A stretch of DNA of 43,973 nucleotides from Pedobacter rhizosphaerae (GTDB lineage Bacteria; Bacteroidota; Bacteroidia; Sphingobacteriales; Sphingobacteriaceae), in NCBI RefSeq assembly GCF_900111155.1, contig NZ_FOGG01000039.1:1-43973 (forward strand), read 5' to 3'. The position numbers were made by a program, and so were the translations under genes. The notes under the pieces were generated by a model that searched no databases, was not told where the DNA came from, and saw only the letters and a program-made list of their open reading frames with translations. Shown here piece after piece: positions 16,577 to 24,067 of the stretch; within the stretch, counting starts at the first letter, position 1; each line of letters begins with the position of its first letter.

Positions 16577-16632
16577 AACTAACTTATAACCTACAACTTA
16601 AAACCTAAAACTTAAAACCTACAACTTAAAAC
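16577..16632. repeat. Heptanucleotide array crossing a stop codon
   Basis: Eight successive 7-mers read AACTAAC, TTATAAC, CTACAAC, TTAAAAC, CTAAAAC, TTAAAAC, CTACAAC and TTAAAAC. The last unit contains the TAA stop (16628-16626) of the minus-strand gene. The unit sequence differs from the T[AT]CTNGA arrays but the period is the same. Confidence 0.8.
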
Positions 16633-17513
16633 TGCAGCCCAATCACCCACAAATTCTCTATGTAGTTGATTTTTTGACTTGCCTTATCCAAATCGTCCCA
16701 ACCTGTGGTATGGATGTTCGTTAAGTTCGTAGCCCCGAATTTTGTGGAGTTTTGAATGTAGAAATTCTTCCAAACATAAAATTTCAATCCTATTTTAGCC
16801 GAAACACCATAACCCGAAACATTCCAGTGGTTGTTTCTGCCAGCACCAAACAGGCGCACATCAGAACGGGGAACTACGATTCCACCACCCAGACCGGTTT
16901 CTAAGGTCAGAGAGGTATTACCCGAAGGTGCTACCCAGATATCATCATAACGTTCTACCTCTACATTCGCATAATTAAATCCATCAGTATGCTCAAAAGT
17001 TAACATGCTTTCCTTTACGTTAATCATCTGACCATTATAATCGCCTGCCAATGTACCCGTAGGAATATTATCGTGTGAGATATTCGAACCAATATGGCCT
17101 GTAATGGCAACTGTTTGAGGAATATCCATTACATACTTCATGTGATCCCAGCCAATAGAAATACTGTAATTGTCTTTAATAAAATATCCCACGCGAATAT
17201 TGTATTGCGGAACGGTAATCAAACCAGGGTTTAGCCAATCCCAGCTCAACTTTGATTGCCTGTCGTGAGCAACTACATCCTTTAAAGTAAAATCGTAATT
17301 AGGCCCGGTAAAGCGAATATCACTTTTTCCATACCAGGAATTGTTATATCCCCAATGAAAGTAGAAATCGCCCTTTCTCGAAAAATTCCTTTTGTGCTCA
17401 GGGTTAAAAATACTTTTTGAGGGTGGCGTATTGTTGGCTTGTGTCTTTATTTCCTGGGCCTGCATCCGCTTGCCGAAGAGAAGCGCTATAAATAAAATGG
17501 AGATCTTTTTCAC
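16626..17513 (-). CDS. Outer-membrane beta-barrel-like protein, function unknown
   Basis: The 295-residue protein begins with a signal peptide ending RMQAQ (about residue 20) and then shows alternating polar/aromatic strands such as DFYFHWGYNNSWY and YNIRVGYFIKDNYSISIGW, ending in a short strand finishing LQF with a C-terminal aromatic residue, as in outer-membrane barrels. A glycine-rich LETGLGGGIVVPRSDV is near residue 208. I do not recognise a named family. It precedes no other gene closely and lies downstream of a DUF2490 protein on the same strand, 85 bp away, so the two may be co-transcribed. Its stop codon is inside a heptad array. Confidence 0.7.
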   Translation of the reverse strand: MKKISILFIALLFGKRMQAQEIKTQANNTPPSKSIFNPEHKRNFSRKGDFYFHWGYNNSWYGKSDIRFTGPNYDFTLKDVVAHDRQSKLSWDWLNPGLITVPQYNIRVGYFIKDNYSISIGWDHMKYVMDIPQTVAITGHIGSNISHDNIPTGTLAGDYNGQMINVKESMLTFEHTDGFNYANVEVERYDDIWVAPSGNTSLTLETGLGGGIVVPRSDVRLFGAGRNNHWNVSGYGVSAKIGLKFYVWKNFYIQNSTKFGATNLTNIHTTGWDDLDKASQKINYIENLWVIGLQF

Positions 17514-17598
17514 GGCGCAAATTGAGCAAAAAGCAGCCTCATTTACAAAGGTTTTAACAGTTCGTATTTCTTAAACTACAAAAAATGACTTTAAATCA

Positions 17599-18303
17599 TT
17601 AAAACCTGGTATATACGGCAAACTGTATAATGTTATTTAATGTGTTTGCATTAGCGCCGTTAACTGCCTGGTTCAAGTACCCTAATTCTAGGTCTAACTT
17701 CTTCGAAAAACGATAACCTCCGGCGAGATAAACCCTGTTTTGATCGAAAACACTATTATTGAGTGCCTTTTTATTTTGAACATTCAAAAACACCTCATTC
17801 TGAAGCGCCACAAATGCACCTTTGGTGAAAGCCGCCTGCTGCTTTTGCAAAGGCTGAATGAACCTAAAAAAGTAACGGAAACGCTGGGCAAAAATATCCT
17901 CTCCAGCTGTTCCTATAAAGCGCTGCTCTACCCTAAACCTGTGGCTGGCAAATATGGAAGAAAATTTATGGGTATAAATGTACTGTTCAAAAATACGGTG
18001 CTCATTGAGGGTTGTGCTTTCGGCAGCATCTGGTTTGTTGTAAGTGGTTTGCCACAAATAACCTAAAGCAACATTATGGTGATCATTGATGAAGTATTGT
18101 ACTGCTGGCCTAACCAAGGTATTCCGAACATATTTCCAATCATCTACAGAGCGAAGCTGCACATCGAACTGCAAGCCCCATTTATCATTAAACCTGGTGT
18201 TATTCAGGAACATAAACCATCCTGTATTCTGATGCTGGGTTTGTGCATATAGCTTCCCGAATGCTAACAAAGATAGTAGCAATGCCAGTGTAATTTTTCT
18301 CAT
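17599..18303 (-). CDS. DUF2490 outer-membrane protein
   Basis: The 234-residue product has a signal peptide ending GKLYAQ (about residue 21) and a predicted beta-barrel with strands such as GLQFDVQLRSVDDW and NVALGYLWQTTYN, ending in VYTRF with a terminal aromatic residue. The arrangement RPAVQYFIN...HRFRVEQRF...RYFFRF is typical of DUF2490. Members are outer-membrane proteins of unknown role. It may head a two-gene unit with the barrel gene at 16626-17513. Confidence 0.82.
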   Translation of the reverse strand: MRKITLALLLSLLAFGKLYAQTQHQNTGWFMFLNNTRFNDKWGLQFDVQLRSVDDWKYVRNTLVRPAVQYFINDHHNVALGYLWQTTYNKPDAAESTTLNEHRIFEQYIYTHKFSSIFASHRFRVEQRFIGTAGEDIFAQRFRYFFRFIQPLQKQQAAFTKGAFVALQNEVFLNVQNKKALNNSVFDQNRVYLAGGYRFSKKLDLELGYLNQAVNGANANTLNNIIQFAVYTRF

Positions 18304-18517
18304 AAAGGTCTCATATCTGTGTGCTGCTAAATTAAAATAAAATTAACAAAGCCAATAATATTATCTCATACTCAGTGGTAATCAGCGGCAACAATTTCGG
18401 TTTTGTTAAATTTGATTTAACTCCAATCGATTAAAAATCTATCTTCGTTAAAGATTTAGAGCAGATGGCACTTTCATTTGCCCATAATTAATTCAGAAAT
18501 ATCAATTAAAAGAAGAA

Positions 18518-19708
18518 ATGATTATTGAACCTAGAATGAGGGGCTTTATCTGTTTAACAGCGCATCCAGATGGCTGTGCACAGAATGTAAAGAACCAAAT
18601 TGAATATGTAAAATCAAAAGGCGCAATTGATGGCGCTAAAAAAGTGTTGGTTATAGGTGCATCAACCGGTTTCGGTTTAGCATCCAGAATTACAGCTGCA
18701 TTTGGCTCGGGCGCTGCTACCATTGGGGTATTTTTCGAAAAAGCACCATCAGAAGGCAAAACTGCTTCGCCGGGTTGGTACAATAGTGCTGCTTTTGATC
18801 ATGAAGCACACCAGGCGGGTTTATATGCCAAAAGCATTAATGGCGACGCATTTTCTAAAGAGATTAAAGATAAAACAATCGAATTAATTAAAGCTGATTT
18901 AGGCCAAATTGATTTAGTGATCTATAGTCTGGCTTCTCCGGTAAGAAAGCATCCGGATACTGAAGTTTTACATCGTTCAACCTTAAAGCCTATCGGTGGC
19001 ACATACACCAACAAAACCGTAGATTTCCACACGGGCAATGTTTCTACAATTTCTATTGAACCTGCTAACGAGGAAGATATTGCCAATACAGTTGCCGTTA
19101 TGGGTGGAGAAGATTGGTCGATGTGGATAGACGCTTTAAAAGCAGAAAATCTACTTGCCGAGGGGGCTACAACAGTAGCTTATTCTTATATCGGCCCGGC
19201 TTTAACAGAACCTGTTTATCGTAAAGGAACAATTGGAAGAGCAAAAGATGATTTGGAAGCTACAGCTTTCACCATTACCGATAAATTGAAAGACCTGAAT
19301 GGAAAGGCTTTTGTTTCGGTAAATAAAGCCCTGGTAACTCAAGCCAGTTCTGCTATTCCGGTAATTCCACTTTACATTTCACTATTGTACAAAGTGATGA
19401 AAGCAGAAGGAATTCACGAAGGCACCATTGAACAAATTCAACGTCTTTTTGCAGAAAGATTATACCAGGGAGGAGATATTCCTTTGGATGATAAAGGAAG
19501 AATCAGAATTGACGATTGGGAAATGAGAGAAGATGTGCAAGCCAGGGTAGCCCAGCTTTGGGAAGAAGCAACTACAGAAACGCTTCCTGCCATAGGCGAT
19601 TTACCAGGCTATAGAGCTGATTTCTTAAGCCTTTTTGGATTCGAAATTGATGGCGTAGACTATCAAAAAGAAGCTAACGAAGTAGTAGAAATTGAAGGCT
19701 TGGTATAG
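18518..19708 (+). CDS. fabV: Enoyl-[acyl-carrier-protein] reductase FabV
   Basis: The 396-residue enzyme catalyses the last, NADH-dependent step of fatty-acid elongation, or reduction of trans-2-enoyl-CoA. It starts with the family signature IIEPRMRGFICLTAHPDGC (2-20). A Rossmann motif VLVIGASTGFGLASR follows at about 43-57. The FabV active-site Y-x8-K is present as YRKGTIGRAK near residue 235. Length and motifs match FabV rather than the smaller FabI. A TATCTTCG box at 18440-18447 could be its promoter, leaving a leader of about 65 nt. A hairpin terminator follows at 19732. Confidence 0.95.
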   Translation: MIIEPRMRGFICLTAHPDGCAQNVKNQIEYVKSKGAIDGAKKVLVIGASTGFGLASRITAAFGSGAATIGVFFEKAPSEGKTASPGWYNSAAFDHEAHQAGLYAKSINGDAFSKEIKDKTIELIKADLGQIDLVIYSLASPVRKHPDTEVLHRSTLKPIGGTYTNKTVDFHTGNVSTISIEPANEEDIANTVAVMGGEDWSMWIDALKAENLLAEGATTVAYSYIGPALTEPVYRKGTIGRAKDDLEATAFTITDKLKDLNGKAFVSVNKALVTQASSAIPVIPLYISLLYKVMKAEGIHEGTIEQIQRLFAERLYQGGDIPLDDKGRIRIDDWEMREDVQARVAQLWEEATTETLPAIGDLPGYRADFLSLFGFEIDGVDYQKEANEVVEIEGLV

Positions 19709-19731
19709 TGAAGAAAATACAAGAATAAAAC

Positions 19732-19762
19732 AAATGGCTGGCGATATCGCTGGCCATTTTTA
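19732..19762 (+). terminator. Rho-independent terminator of fabV
   Basis: AAATGGC (19732-19738) pairs with GCCATTT (19753-19759) around an inner GCGATATCGC palindrome, and the stem runs into TTTTATT. It ends 12 bp before the next ATG. Confidence 0.8.
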
Positions 19763-19774
19763 TTAAATTGCAAT

Positions 19775-20308
19775 ATGAATTTTGAACTCCAACCTCATCT
19801 TGAAAACGACTTAATTAAACTTGTTCCGCTTAAGCAGGAAGACTTTGAGCGATTATACGAAGTTGCCTCAGACCCTTTAGTTTGGGAGCAACATCCCAAT
19901 AAAAACCGGTACCAGAGGGAGGTTTTCGAAAACTTCTTTAAGGGAGCAATCGAGTCTGCAGGGGCATTTATTGTTTATGATCAGGCAACTAATCAGGTAG
20001 TGGGAAGTTCGAGGTTTTATGATTTGAATGAGGACAACAATGAGGTGGCCATCGGATATACGTTTTTGGGCAGAGATTTTTGGGGTAAGGGCCATAACAA
20101 GGCCTTAAAGCAGCTCATGATTAACCATGCCTTCGAATTTGTTGATCGTGTAATTTTCCATATTGGGGCCACTAACTTTCGCTCGCAAAAAGCCATAGAG
20201 AAACTCGGGGCAGATAAGTTTGAAGAAATTGAAGTAGCCTACTACGGCGAACCTGTTAAATGGAATTTTGGATATAAAATAGAGAAAAACAGCTGGTTAA
20301 AAGGATAA
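19775..20308 (+). CDS. GNAT family N-acetyltransferase (RimJ/RimL-like)
   Basis: The 177-residue protein has the RimJ/RimL layout: an N-terminal LVPLKQEDFERLYEVASDPLVWEQHP stretch (interrupted here by conserved spacing), the central strand EVAIGYTFLGRDFWGKGHNKAL (about 90-111) with the acetyl-CoA phosphate loop, and the C-terminal NFRSQKAIEKLGA (about 139-151). It probably acetylates an amino group of a small molecule or protein N-terminus; the substrate cannot be read from the sequence. The gene sits alone after the fabV terminator, and no transcription signal of its own was identified. Confidence 0.88.
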   Translation: MNFELQPHLENDLIKLVPLKQEDFERLYEVASDPLVWEQHPNKNRYQREVFENFFKGAIESAGAFIVYDQATNQVVGSSRFYDLNEDNNEVAIGYTFLGRDFWGKGHNKALKQLMINHAFEFVDRVIFHIGATNFRSQKAIEKLGADKFEEIEVAYYGEPVKWNFGYKIEKNSWLKG

Positions 20309-20357
20309 TATAAATTTTGTTATTGGTAATAAAATCGTATTTCTGCTCCAGTTTTAT

Positions 20358-20365
20358 TATCTTTG
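20358..20365 (+). promoter_or_regulatory. -7 box for the cold-shock gene
   Basis: TATCTTTG matches the Bacteroidota -7 consensus exactly and lies 45 bp before the ATG at 20411, giving a leader of about 40 nt. Confidence 0.5.
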
Positions 20366-20410
20366 CCTAATTCTCCTTTCTCTTATCCCACTAAAACAAA
20401 ATAATAATAT

Positions 20411-20863
20411 ATGGCTAAATCTCAAGCAACTTTCGGTAAAAAAGAAAACGAGAAAAAAAAGCAACAGAAAAGAAACGAAAAACAGGAAAGAAAAGAAGAG
20501 CGTCAGGCCAATGCTAAAAAAGGTTTAGCGCTCGAAGATATGATGGCGTACGTGGATGAAAACGGCAATATCTCTTCTACACCTCCAGATCCTAAGAAAA
20601 AGAAAGTCATCAATACTGAAGATATCCAAATTGGTATTTCCAGACAAGAAGACATCGTTGACGAAAACCCTGTTAAAAAAGGTACAGTTACTTTTTTCAA
20701 TGATAGCAAAGGCTATGGTTTCATCAAGAATACAGATACCCAAGAAAGCATTTTCGTTCACGCAAATGGCTTGGTTACTCAAATAAGAGAAGGCGACAAA
20801 GTATCTTTTGAAGTAGAAATGGGACAAAAAGGCCCAACTGCAGTAAAAGTTTCTAAAGTATAA
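20411..20863 (+). CDS. Cold-shock-domain protein with basic N-terminal extension
   Basis: The 150-residue protein has two parts. Residues 1-85 are highly charged: a Lys/Glu/Gln/Arg-rich tail (8-40) followed by a segment with a PDPKKKK cluster. Residues 88-150 form a single cold-shock OB domain starting KKGTVTFFND, with RNP1 as KGYGFI and RNP2 as IFVHA, then the final strands FEVEMGQKGPTAVKV. It should bind single-stranded RNA or DNA in the cytoplasm; the basic tail may add RNA contacts or ribosome binding, which is inference. Classical CspA proteins are about 70 residues, so the extension doubles the size, a form common in this phylum. A long inverted repeat follows the gene. Confidence 0.9.
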   Translation: MAKSQATFGKKENEKKKQQKRNEKQERKEERQANAKKGLALEDMMAYVDENGNISSTPPDPKKKKVINTEDIQIGISRQEDIVDENPVKKGTVTFFNDSKGYGFIKNTDTQESIFVHANGLVTQIREGDKVSFEVEMGQKGPTAVKVSKV

Positions 20864-20894
20864 TTCCTCTTTCCTTTTCAGGAAAATGCTATTC

Positions 20895-20948
20895 GCGTAA
20901 GGTTTTATCGATCACTATAATATTGTACTGTTACATAAAACCTTCCGC
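20895..20948 (+). other. Long hairpin downstream of the cold-shock gene
   Basis: AAGGTTTTAT (20899-20908) is a perfect inverted repeat of ATAAAACCTT (20935-20944); GCG and CGC just outside extend the stem past one mismatch. The loop is 26 nt. No T-run follows, so it is not a standard terminator. The rest of the 285-bp gap to the SIMPL gene shows only AT-rich DNA. Confidence 0.55.
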
Positions 20949-21148
20949 TTGGTTTACTCCAAAACTTTCAATAGCTTTTTTAAGTTATTTTCCACCAGAA
21001 AACATTCTTACGCAAAAGACTGTCTACTAATAAATTAGACATTACACATCTGGATTTTTTGAAGAAAATTTATTTTTTTTATTAATCTCGGTGTGGAATT
21101 TGTGCGCAGTTTACATCATTAAGCAAACACACAAAGAAATTAAGTATT

Positions 21149-21844
21149 ATGAAAAAGTTAATAGCAATTGCATTAGTCGCATTTTTAGGTTTAAGTACTG
21201 TACAGGCACAACAAGTAGATCTTCGTAGAAAAATCAATGTAAGTGGTACTGCAGAAACAGAAGTTATTCCCGATATTATTTACATCGGAATTTCTTTAAA
21301 AGAGTATTTAAAAGACAACAACAGTAAGAAAAAAGTAGAGATTACAGATTTAGAAAATCAATTGTTTGCTGCTGTCCAAAAAGCAGGAATTGCCAAAGAA
21401 AACTTGACAGTTAGTAACCTAAGCAGCTGGAATTACACTACAGAGAAAAAGAAAAATCCAGATTTCTTAGCGAGTAAACAATATCGTTTAAAAGTAAGTG
21501 ATTTAAATAAATTCAATGAAATCATTGCTTCAATTGATCCAAAAGGAATAGCAAACACCAACATTGAAAGCTATGACTATTCTAAAATTGAAAGTTTAAA
21601 AAGAGATTTAAAAATTAAAGCGCTCCTTGCTGCAAAAGAAAAAGCAACCTATATGGTTGAGGCATTGGGCGATAAACTTGGCAATGTGATAGACATTCAA
21701 GATGGTGGTGATAATGCGATACAGCCGGTATACAGAAATTACATGTTGAAAGCTGAAATGAGCGATGCCGCTGCTCCGGCCGAAATTGATTTCAAAAAGA
21801 TAAAACTCAACTTCAGTGTGAATGCAGTTTTTGAGATCAAATAA
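21149..21844 (+). CDS. SIMPL-domain (DUF541) periplasmic protein
   Basis: The 231-residue protein has a signal peptide ending STVQAQ (about residue 21) and then a SIMPL domain: RKINVSGTAETEVIPDIIYIGISL (in two parts around residues 26-50), VQKAGIAKENL near 80, and the C-terminal alpha/beta part ending KLNFSVNAVFEIK. The SIMPL/DUF541 family (named from a mouse signalling protein) is widespread in bacterial envelopes, forms oligomers in some species, and has no agreed reaction. It is followed by a clear terminator and is probably monocistronic. Confidence 0.88.
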   Translation: MKKLIAIALVAFLGLSTVQAQQVDLRRKINVSGTAETEVIPDIIYIGISLKEYLKDNNSKKKVEITDLENQLFAAVQKAGIAKENLTVSNLSSWNYTTEKKKNPDFLASKQYRLKVSDLNKFNEIIASIDPKGIANTNIESYDYSKIESLKRDLKIKALLAAKEKATYMVEALGDKLGNVIDIQDGGDNAIQPVYRNYMLKAEMSDAAAPAEIDFKKIKLNFSVNAVFEIK

Positions 21845-21874
21845 ACGTTTTAACAATAAATTAACAATCTCGCG

Positions 21875-21905
21875 AACCTACCAGAACATTTTGGTAGGTT
21901 TTTTG
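21875..21905 (+). terminator. Rho-independent terminator of the SIMPL gene
   Basis: AACCTACCA (21875-21883), an 8-nt loop and TGGTAGGTT (21892-21900) form a 9-bp stem followed by TTTTG, 31 bp after the stop codon. Confidence 0.9.
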
Positions 21906-21939
21906 TTATGCATACATCTGAAATCTAAAATTTAATATT

Positions 21940-22254
21940 ATGAAAAAATTCATTTACACTTTAGCCCTTGTTTTTTGTTTAGGAATTAGCTTCAATACAG
22001 CGCAAGCAGCTGATAAGCCAGCGAAAAATCCTACTGAGTTAACCGCAGAGCAAGCTCAACAATTGGAAAAAATCAAAAGCCGTGTGGAAGAAATCAGAGA
22101 GATGGATAAATCTAACTTGACTAAAGCTGAACGCAAGGCTTTACGTAAAGAATTGAAAGAGATGAAAAACCAGGCTCGTGCAATTTCTGGTGGCGTTTAT
22201 CTTTCTGTAGGTGCAATTATCATCATCATCTTATTATTGATCTTGATTTTATAA
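21940..22254 (+). CDS. Small exported protein with coiled coil and C-terminal membrane anchor
   Basis: The 104-residue product has a signal peptide ending TAQAAD (about residue 24), a charged helical middle (about 33-75) rich in Glu, Lys and Arg with heptad-like leucines (EKIKSRVEEIREM, AERKALRKELKEM), and a hydrophobic C-terminal helix, VGAIIIIILLLILIL, running to the last residue. It should lie in the periplasm, fixed to the inner membrane by its tail. I know similar small proteins in Bacteroidota but no function. A strong terminator follows within 32 bp, and an ATG-proximal promoter was not identified, so it appears to be a one-gene unit. Confidence 0.8.
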   Translation: MKKFIYTLALVFCLGISFNTAQAADKPAKNPTELTAEQAQQLEKIKSRVEEIREMDKSNLTKAERKALRKELKEMKNQARAISGGVYLSVGAIIIIILLLILIL

Positions 22255-22285
22255 TCACAACATTTACATCTACCTATAAAAAACG

Positions 22286-22318
22286 AAAAGCTTTGCATCG
22301 CTGCAAAGCTTTTTTTTG
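22286..22318 (+). terminator. Strong rho-independent terminator
   Basis: AAAAGCTTTGCA (22286-22297), a 4-nt loop and TGCAAAGCTTTT (22302-22313) form a perfect 12-bp stem followed by a T-run. A-runs upstream mean it could also stop leftward transcription. Confidence 0.93.
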
Positions 22319-22609
22319 TTACAGTATTTTTTTCAATTCTTATATCTTGGTGGTCGTCATTCCCCCGCAGGGGGAAATCTTAATGCGATAGGAATACTTA
22401 CCCTGCTTTCTTTTTCTGGTTATAGCGTCCCCAATGCTATTAAGTTAAGCTTTGTCAGTCTTGAGCTTCCCGATGTGAAACCGGGACAAGTAGCCGAAGA
22501 CCTTCTTGATAAATCGAAAATTAAAATGTATTGCCCTTCGACAAACTCAGGATTGACAACACATTTTAATTTTCTCCTTAACTTAATAGCATTGGTAGCG
22601 CCTCCCTGT
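22319..22609. repeat. Gene-free region with inverted-repeat remnants
   Basis: No gene is supported between 22319 and serS. It holds a short G/C hairpin (TTCCCCC and GGGGGAA around 22361-22377) and a larger imperfect inverted repeat: TTGTCAGTCTTGAG (22452-22465) can pair with CTCAGGATTGACAA (22546-22559), using two G-T pairs. The sequence CTTCGACAAACTCAGGATTGACA resembles dispersed intergenic repeats of this phylum. A 113-codon open frame across it (22316-22657) has a repeat-derived composition and is not called. Confidence 0.5.
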
Positions 22610-22644
22610 CTCGTAACCCACAGCCCGCAACTCGTAACCCGTTT
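22610..22644. repeat. Heptanucleotide array near the serS 3' end
   Basis: Five 7-mers read CTCGTAA, CCCACAG, CCCGCAA, CTCGTAA and CCCGTTT. The array lies 36-70 bp past the serS stop codon at 22680, again downstream of a minus-strand gene. Confidence 0.6.
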
Positions 22645-22679
22645 TATCTACTGGTGAAGTCTCCACCGACCGGACAAGA

Positions 22680-23951
22680 TTAATCAATCAGATCGAAACC
22701 AGTATATTTCACCAATGCTTCAGGAATCCTGATCCCATTTTCAGTTTGATAATTCTCTAGTATAGAAGCTACGATACGCGGTAAAGCCAAAGCACTCCCA
22801 TTTAGAGAGTGAGCCAATTGAGATTTACCCTCCTTACCTTTAAAGCGTAGTTTTAAACGGTTAGCCTGATACGTTTCAAAGTTAGATACAGATGATACCT
22901 CTAACCAACGCTCTTGGGCAGCACTCCATACTTCCATATCATAAGTCATGGCTGAAGTAAAGCCCATATCACCGCCACATAAACGTAAAACACGATAATG
23001 TAAACCCAATTCCTGTAAAAGAGATTGTACGTACACACTCATTTCTTCCAATGTTTCGTAAGATTTATCAGGATGCGTAATCTGTACCACCTCTACCTTA
23101 TCGAACTGATGCAAACGGTTTAAACCGCGAACATGGGCACCATAAGATCCTGCCTCTCTACGAAAACAAGGGGTGTAAGCCGTATTCTTAATGGGTAAAT
23201 CTTCTTCTTTTACGATTACATCCCGGTACAAATTGGTGACAGGTACTTCTGCCGTAGGGATTAAATACAAATCATCTACTGTAGAGTGATACATTTGTCC
23301 CTCTTTATCTGGCAGTTGTCCGGTTCCGAAACCCGAAGCTGCATTAACCAAATGCGGCACCTGCATTTCTTTATATCCCGCTTCAATGGCATGATCTAAA
23401 AAGAAGTTAATCAATGCACGTTGTAAACGCGCACCTTTTCCTTTATAAACAGGAAAACCTGCACCAGTAATTTTAACCCCTAATTCGAAGTCGATGATAT
23501 CATATTTTGCAGCGAGCTCCCAGTGCGGTAGTGCTTTGCTAGGAAGTTGAGCAGGGGTTCCATGAACCAATACCACCTCATTCTCTTCGGCCGTAGAACC
23601 CTGTTTTACCAAATCATATGGTAAATTAGGTAATTGAACGATTAGATTATGCTGTGCTGTTTCCAGCGCTGTCAGTTTATCACCAAGTGTTTTAATCTGC
23701 TCTTTGTGACCAGCGGTTTTCGCTTTAATTTCTTCTGCTTCTGCTTTTTTACCACTACGCATTAAATCGCCAATTTGTTTGGCTGCTGCATTCGCTTCAG
23801 CGGAGATAGCGTCTAAGGAAGTTTGTGTGGAACGACGGTCTTCATCAACTTTGATGATCTCATCTACCAACTCAGGCTGTTTAAAATTACGGATACTTAA
23901 ACGTTCTAAAACTTTCTCTCTATTTTCGCGGATATAATTAACTTGCAGCAT
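22680..23951 (-). CDS. serS: Seryl-tRNA synthetase
   Basis: The 423-residue cytoplasmic enzyme charges tRNA-Ser. The N-terminal antiparallel coiled-coil arm that touches the tRNA covers about residues 30-100 and is rich in Glu/Lys/Ala. The class II core follows: motif 2 as CFRREAGSYGAHVRGLNRLHQF (only its FRREAG and LHQF parts are diagnostic) near 260-285, and motif 3 as NGSALALPRIVASILENYQ near 380-400. The length is standard. The ATG at 23951 is preceded by a TATCTTTG -7 box, so the leader is very short. The gene diverges from rsmI, and a palindromic repeat occupies the space between them. Confidence 0.97.
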   Translation of the reverse strand: MLQVNYIRENREKVLERLSIRNFKQPELVDEIIKVDEDRRSTQTSLDAISAEANAAAKQIGDLMRSGKKAEAEEIKAKTAGHKEQIKTLGDKLTALETAQHNLIVQLPNLPYDLVKQGSTAEENEVVLVHGTPAQLPSKALPHWELAAKYDIIDFELGVKITGAGFPVYKGKGARLQRALINFFLDHAIEAGYKEMQVPHLVNAASGFGTGQLPDKEGQMYHSTVDDLYLIPTAEVPVTNLYRDVIVKEEDLPIKNTAYTPCFRREAGSYGAHVRGLNRLHQFDKVEVVQITHPDKSYETLEEMSVYVQSLLQELGLHYRVLRLCGGDMGFTSAMTYDMEVWSAAQERWLEVSSVSNFETYQANRLKLRFKGKEGKSQLAHSLNGSALALPRIVASILENYQTENGIRIPEALVKYTGFDLID

Positions 23952-23967
23952 TATTTAATTTTTTAAG

Positions 23968-23975
23968 CAAAGATA
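23968..23975 (-). promoter_or_regulatory. -7 box for serS
   Basis: The minus strand reads TATCTTTG, an exact TAnnTTTG match 17 bp before the ATG. The matching -33 region would fall inside the palindromic repeat that begins at 23985. Confidence 0.55.
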
Positions 23976-23984
23976 ATAATTAAG

Positions 23985-24055
23985 TCGTCATTGCGAACGC
24001 AGTGCGGCAATCTCTCTCAAAAAGATTGCTTTGTCGTTCCTCCTCGCAATGACGA
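23985..24055. repeat. Palindromic intergenic repeat (REP-like)
   Basis: TCGTCATTGCGA (23985-23996) is the exact inverted repeat of TCGCAATGACGA (24044-24055). Inside it GCAATCT (24007-24013) pairs with AGATTGC (24023-24029), giving a cruciform-like double hairpin. Elements with this CGTCATTGCGA / TCGCAATGACG frame are common dispersed repeats in Bacteroidota and related genomes. It fills the region between the divergent serS and rsmI starts and ends 12 bp before the rsmI ATG. Confidence 0.82.
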
Positions 24056-24067
24056 GAATTGAAAAAT

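Noticed and set aside
22316..22657. 113-codon open frame on the plus strand between the small membrane protein gene and serS
   Set aside because: It starts inside the terminator T-run and is built from dispersed repeat sequence and a heptad array; no domain or signal is seen.
24059..24067. TTG start for rsmI at 24059
   Set aside because: The ATG at 24068 gives the normal RsmI start and better spacing from the palindrome.
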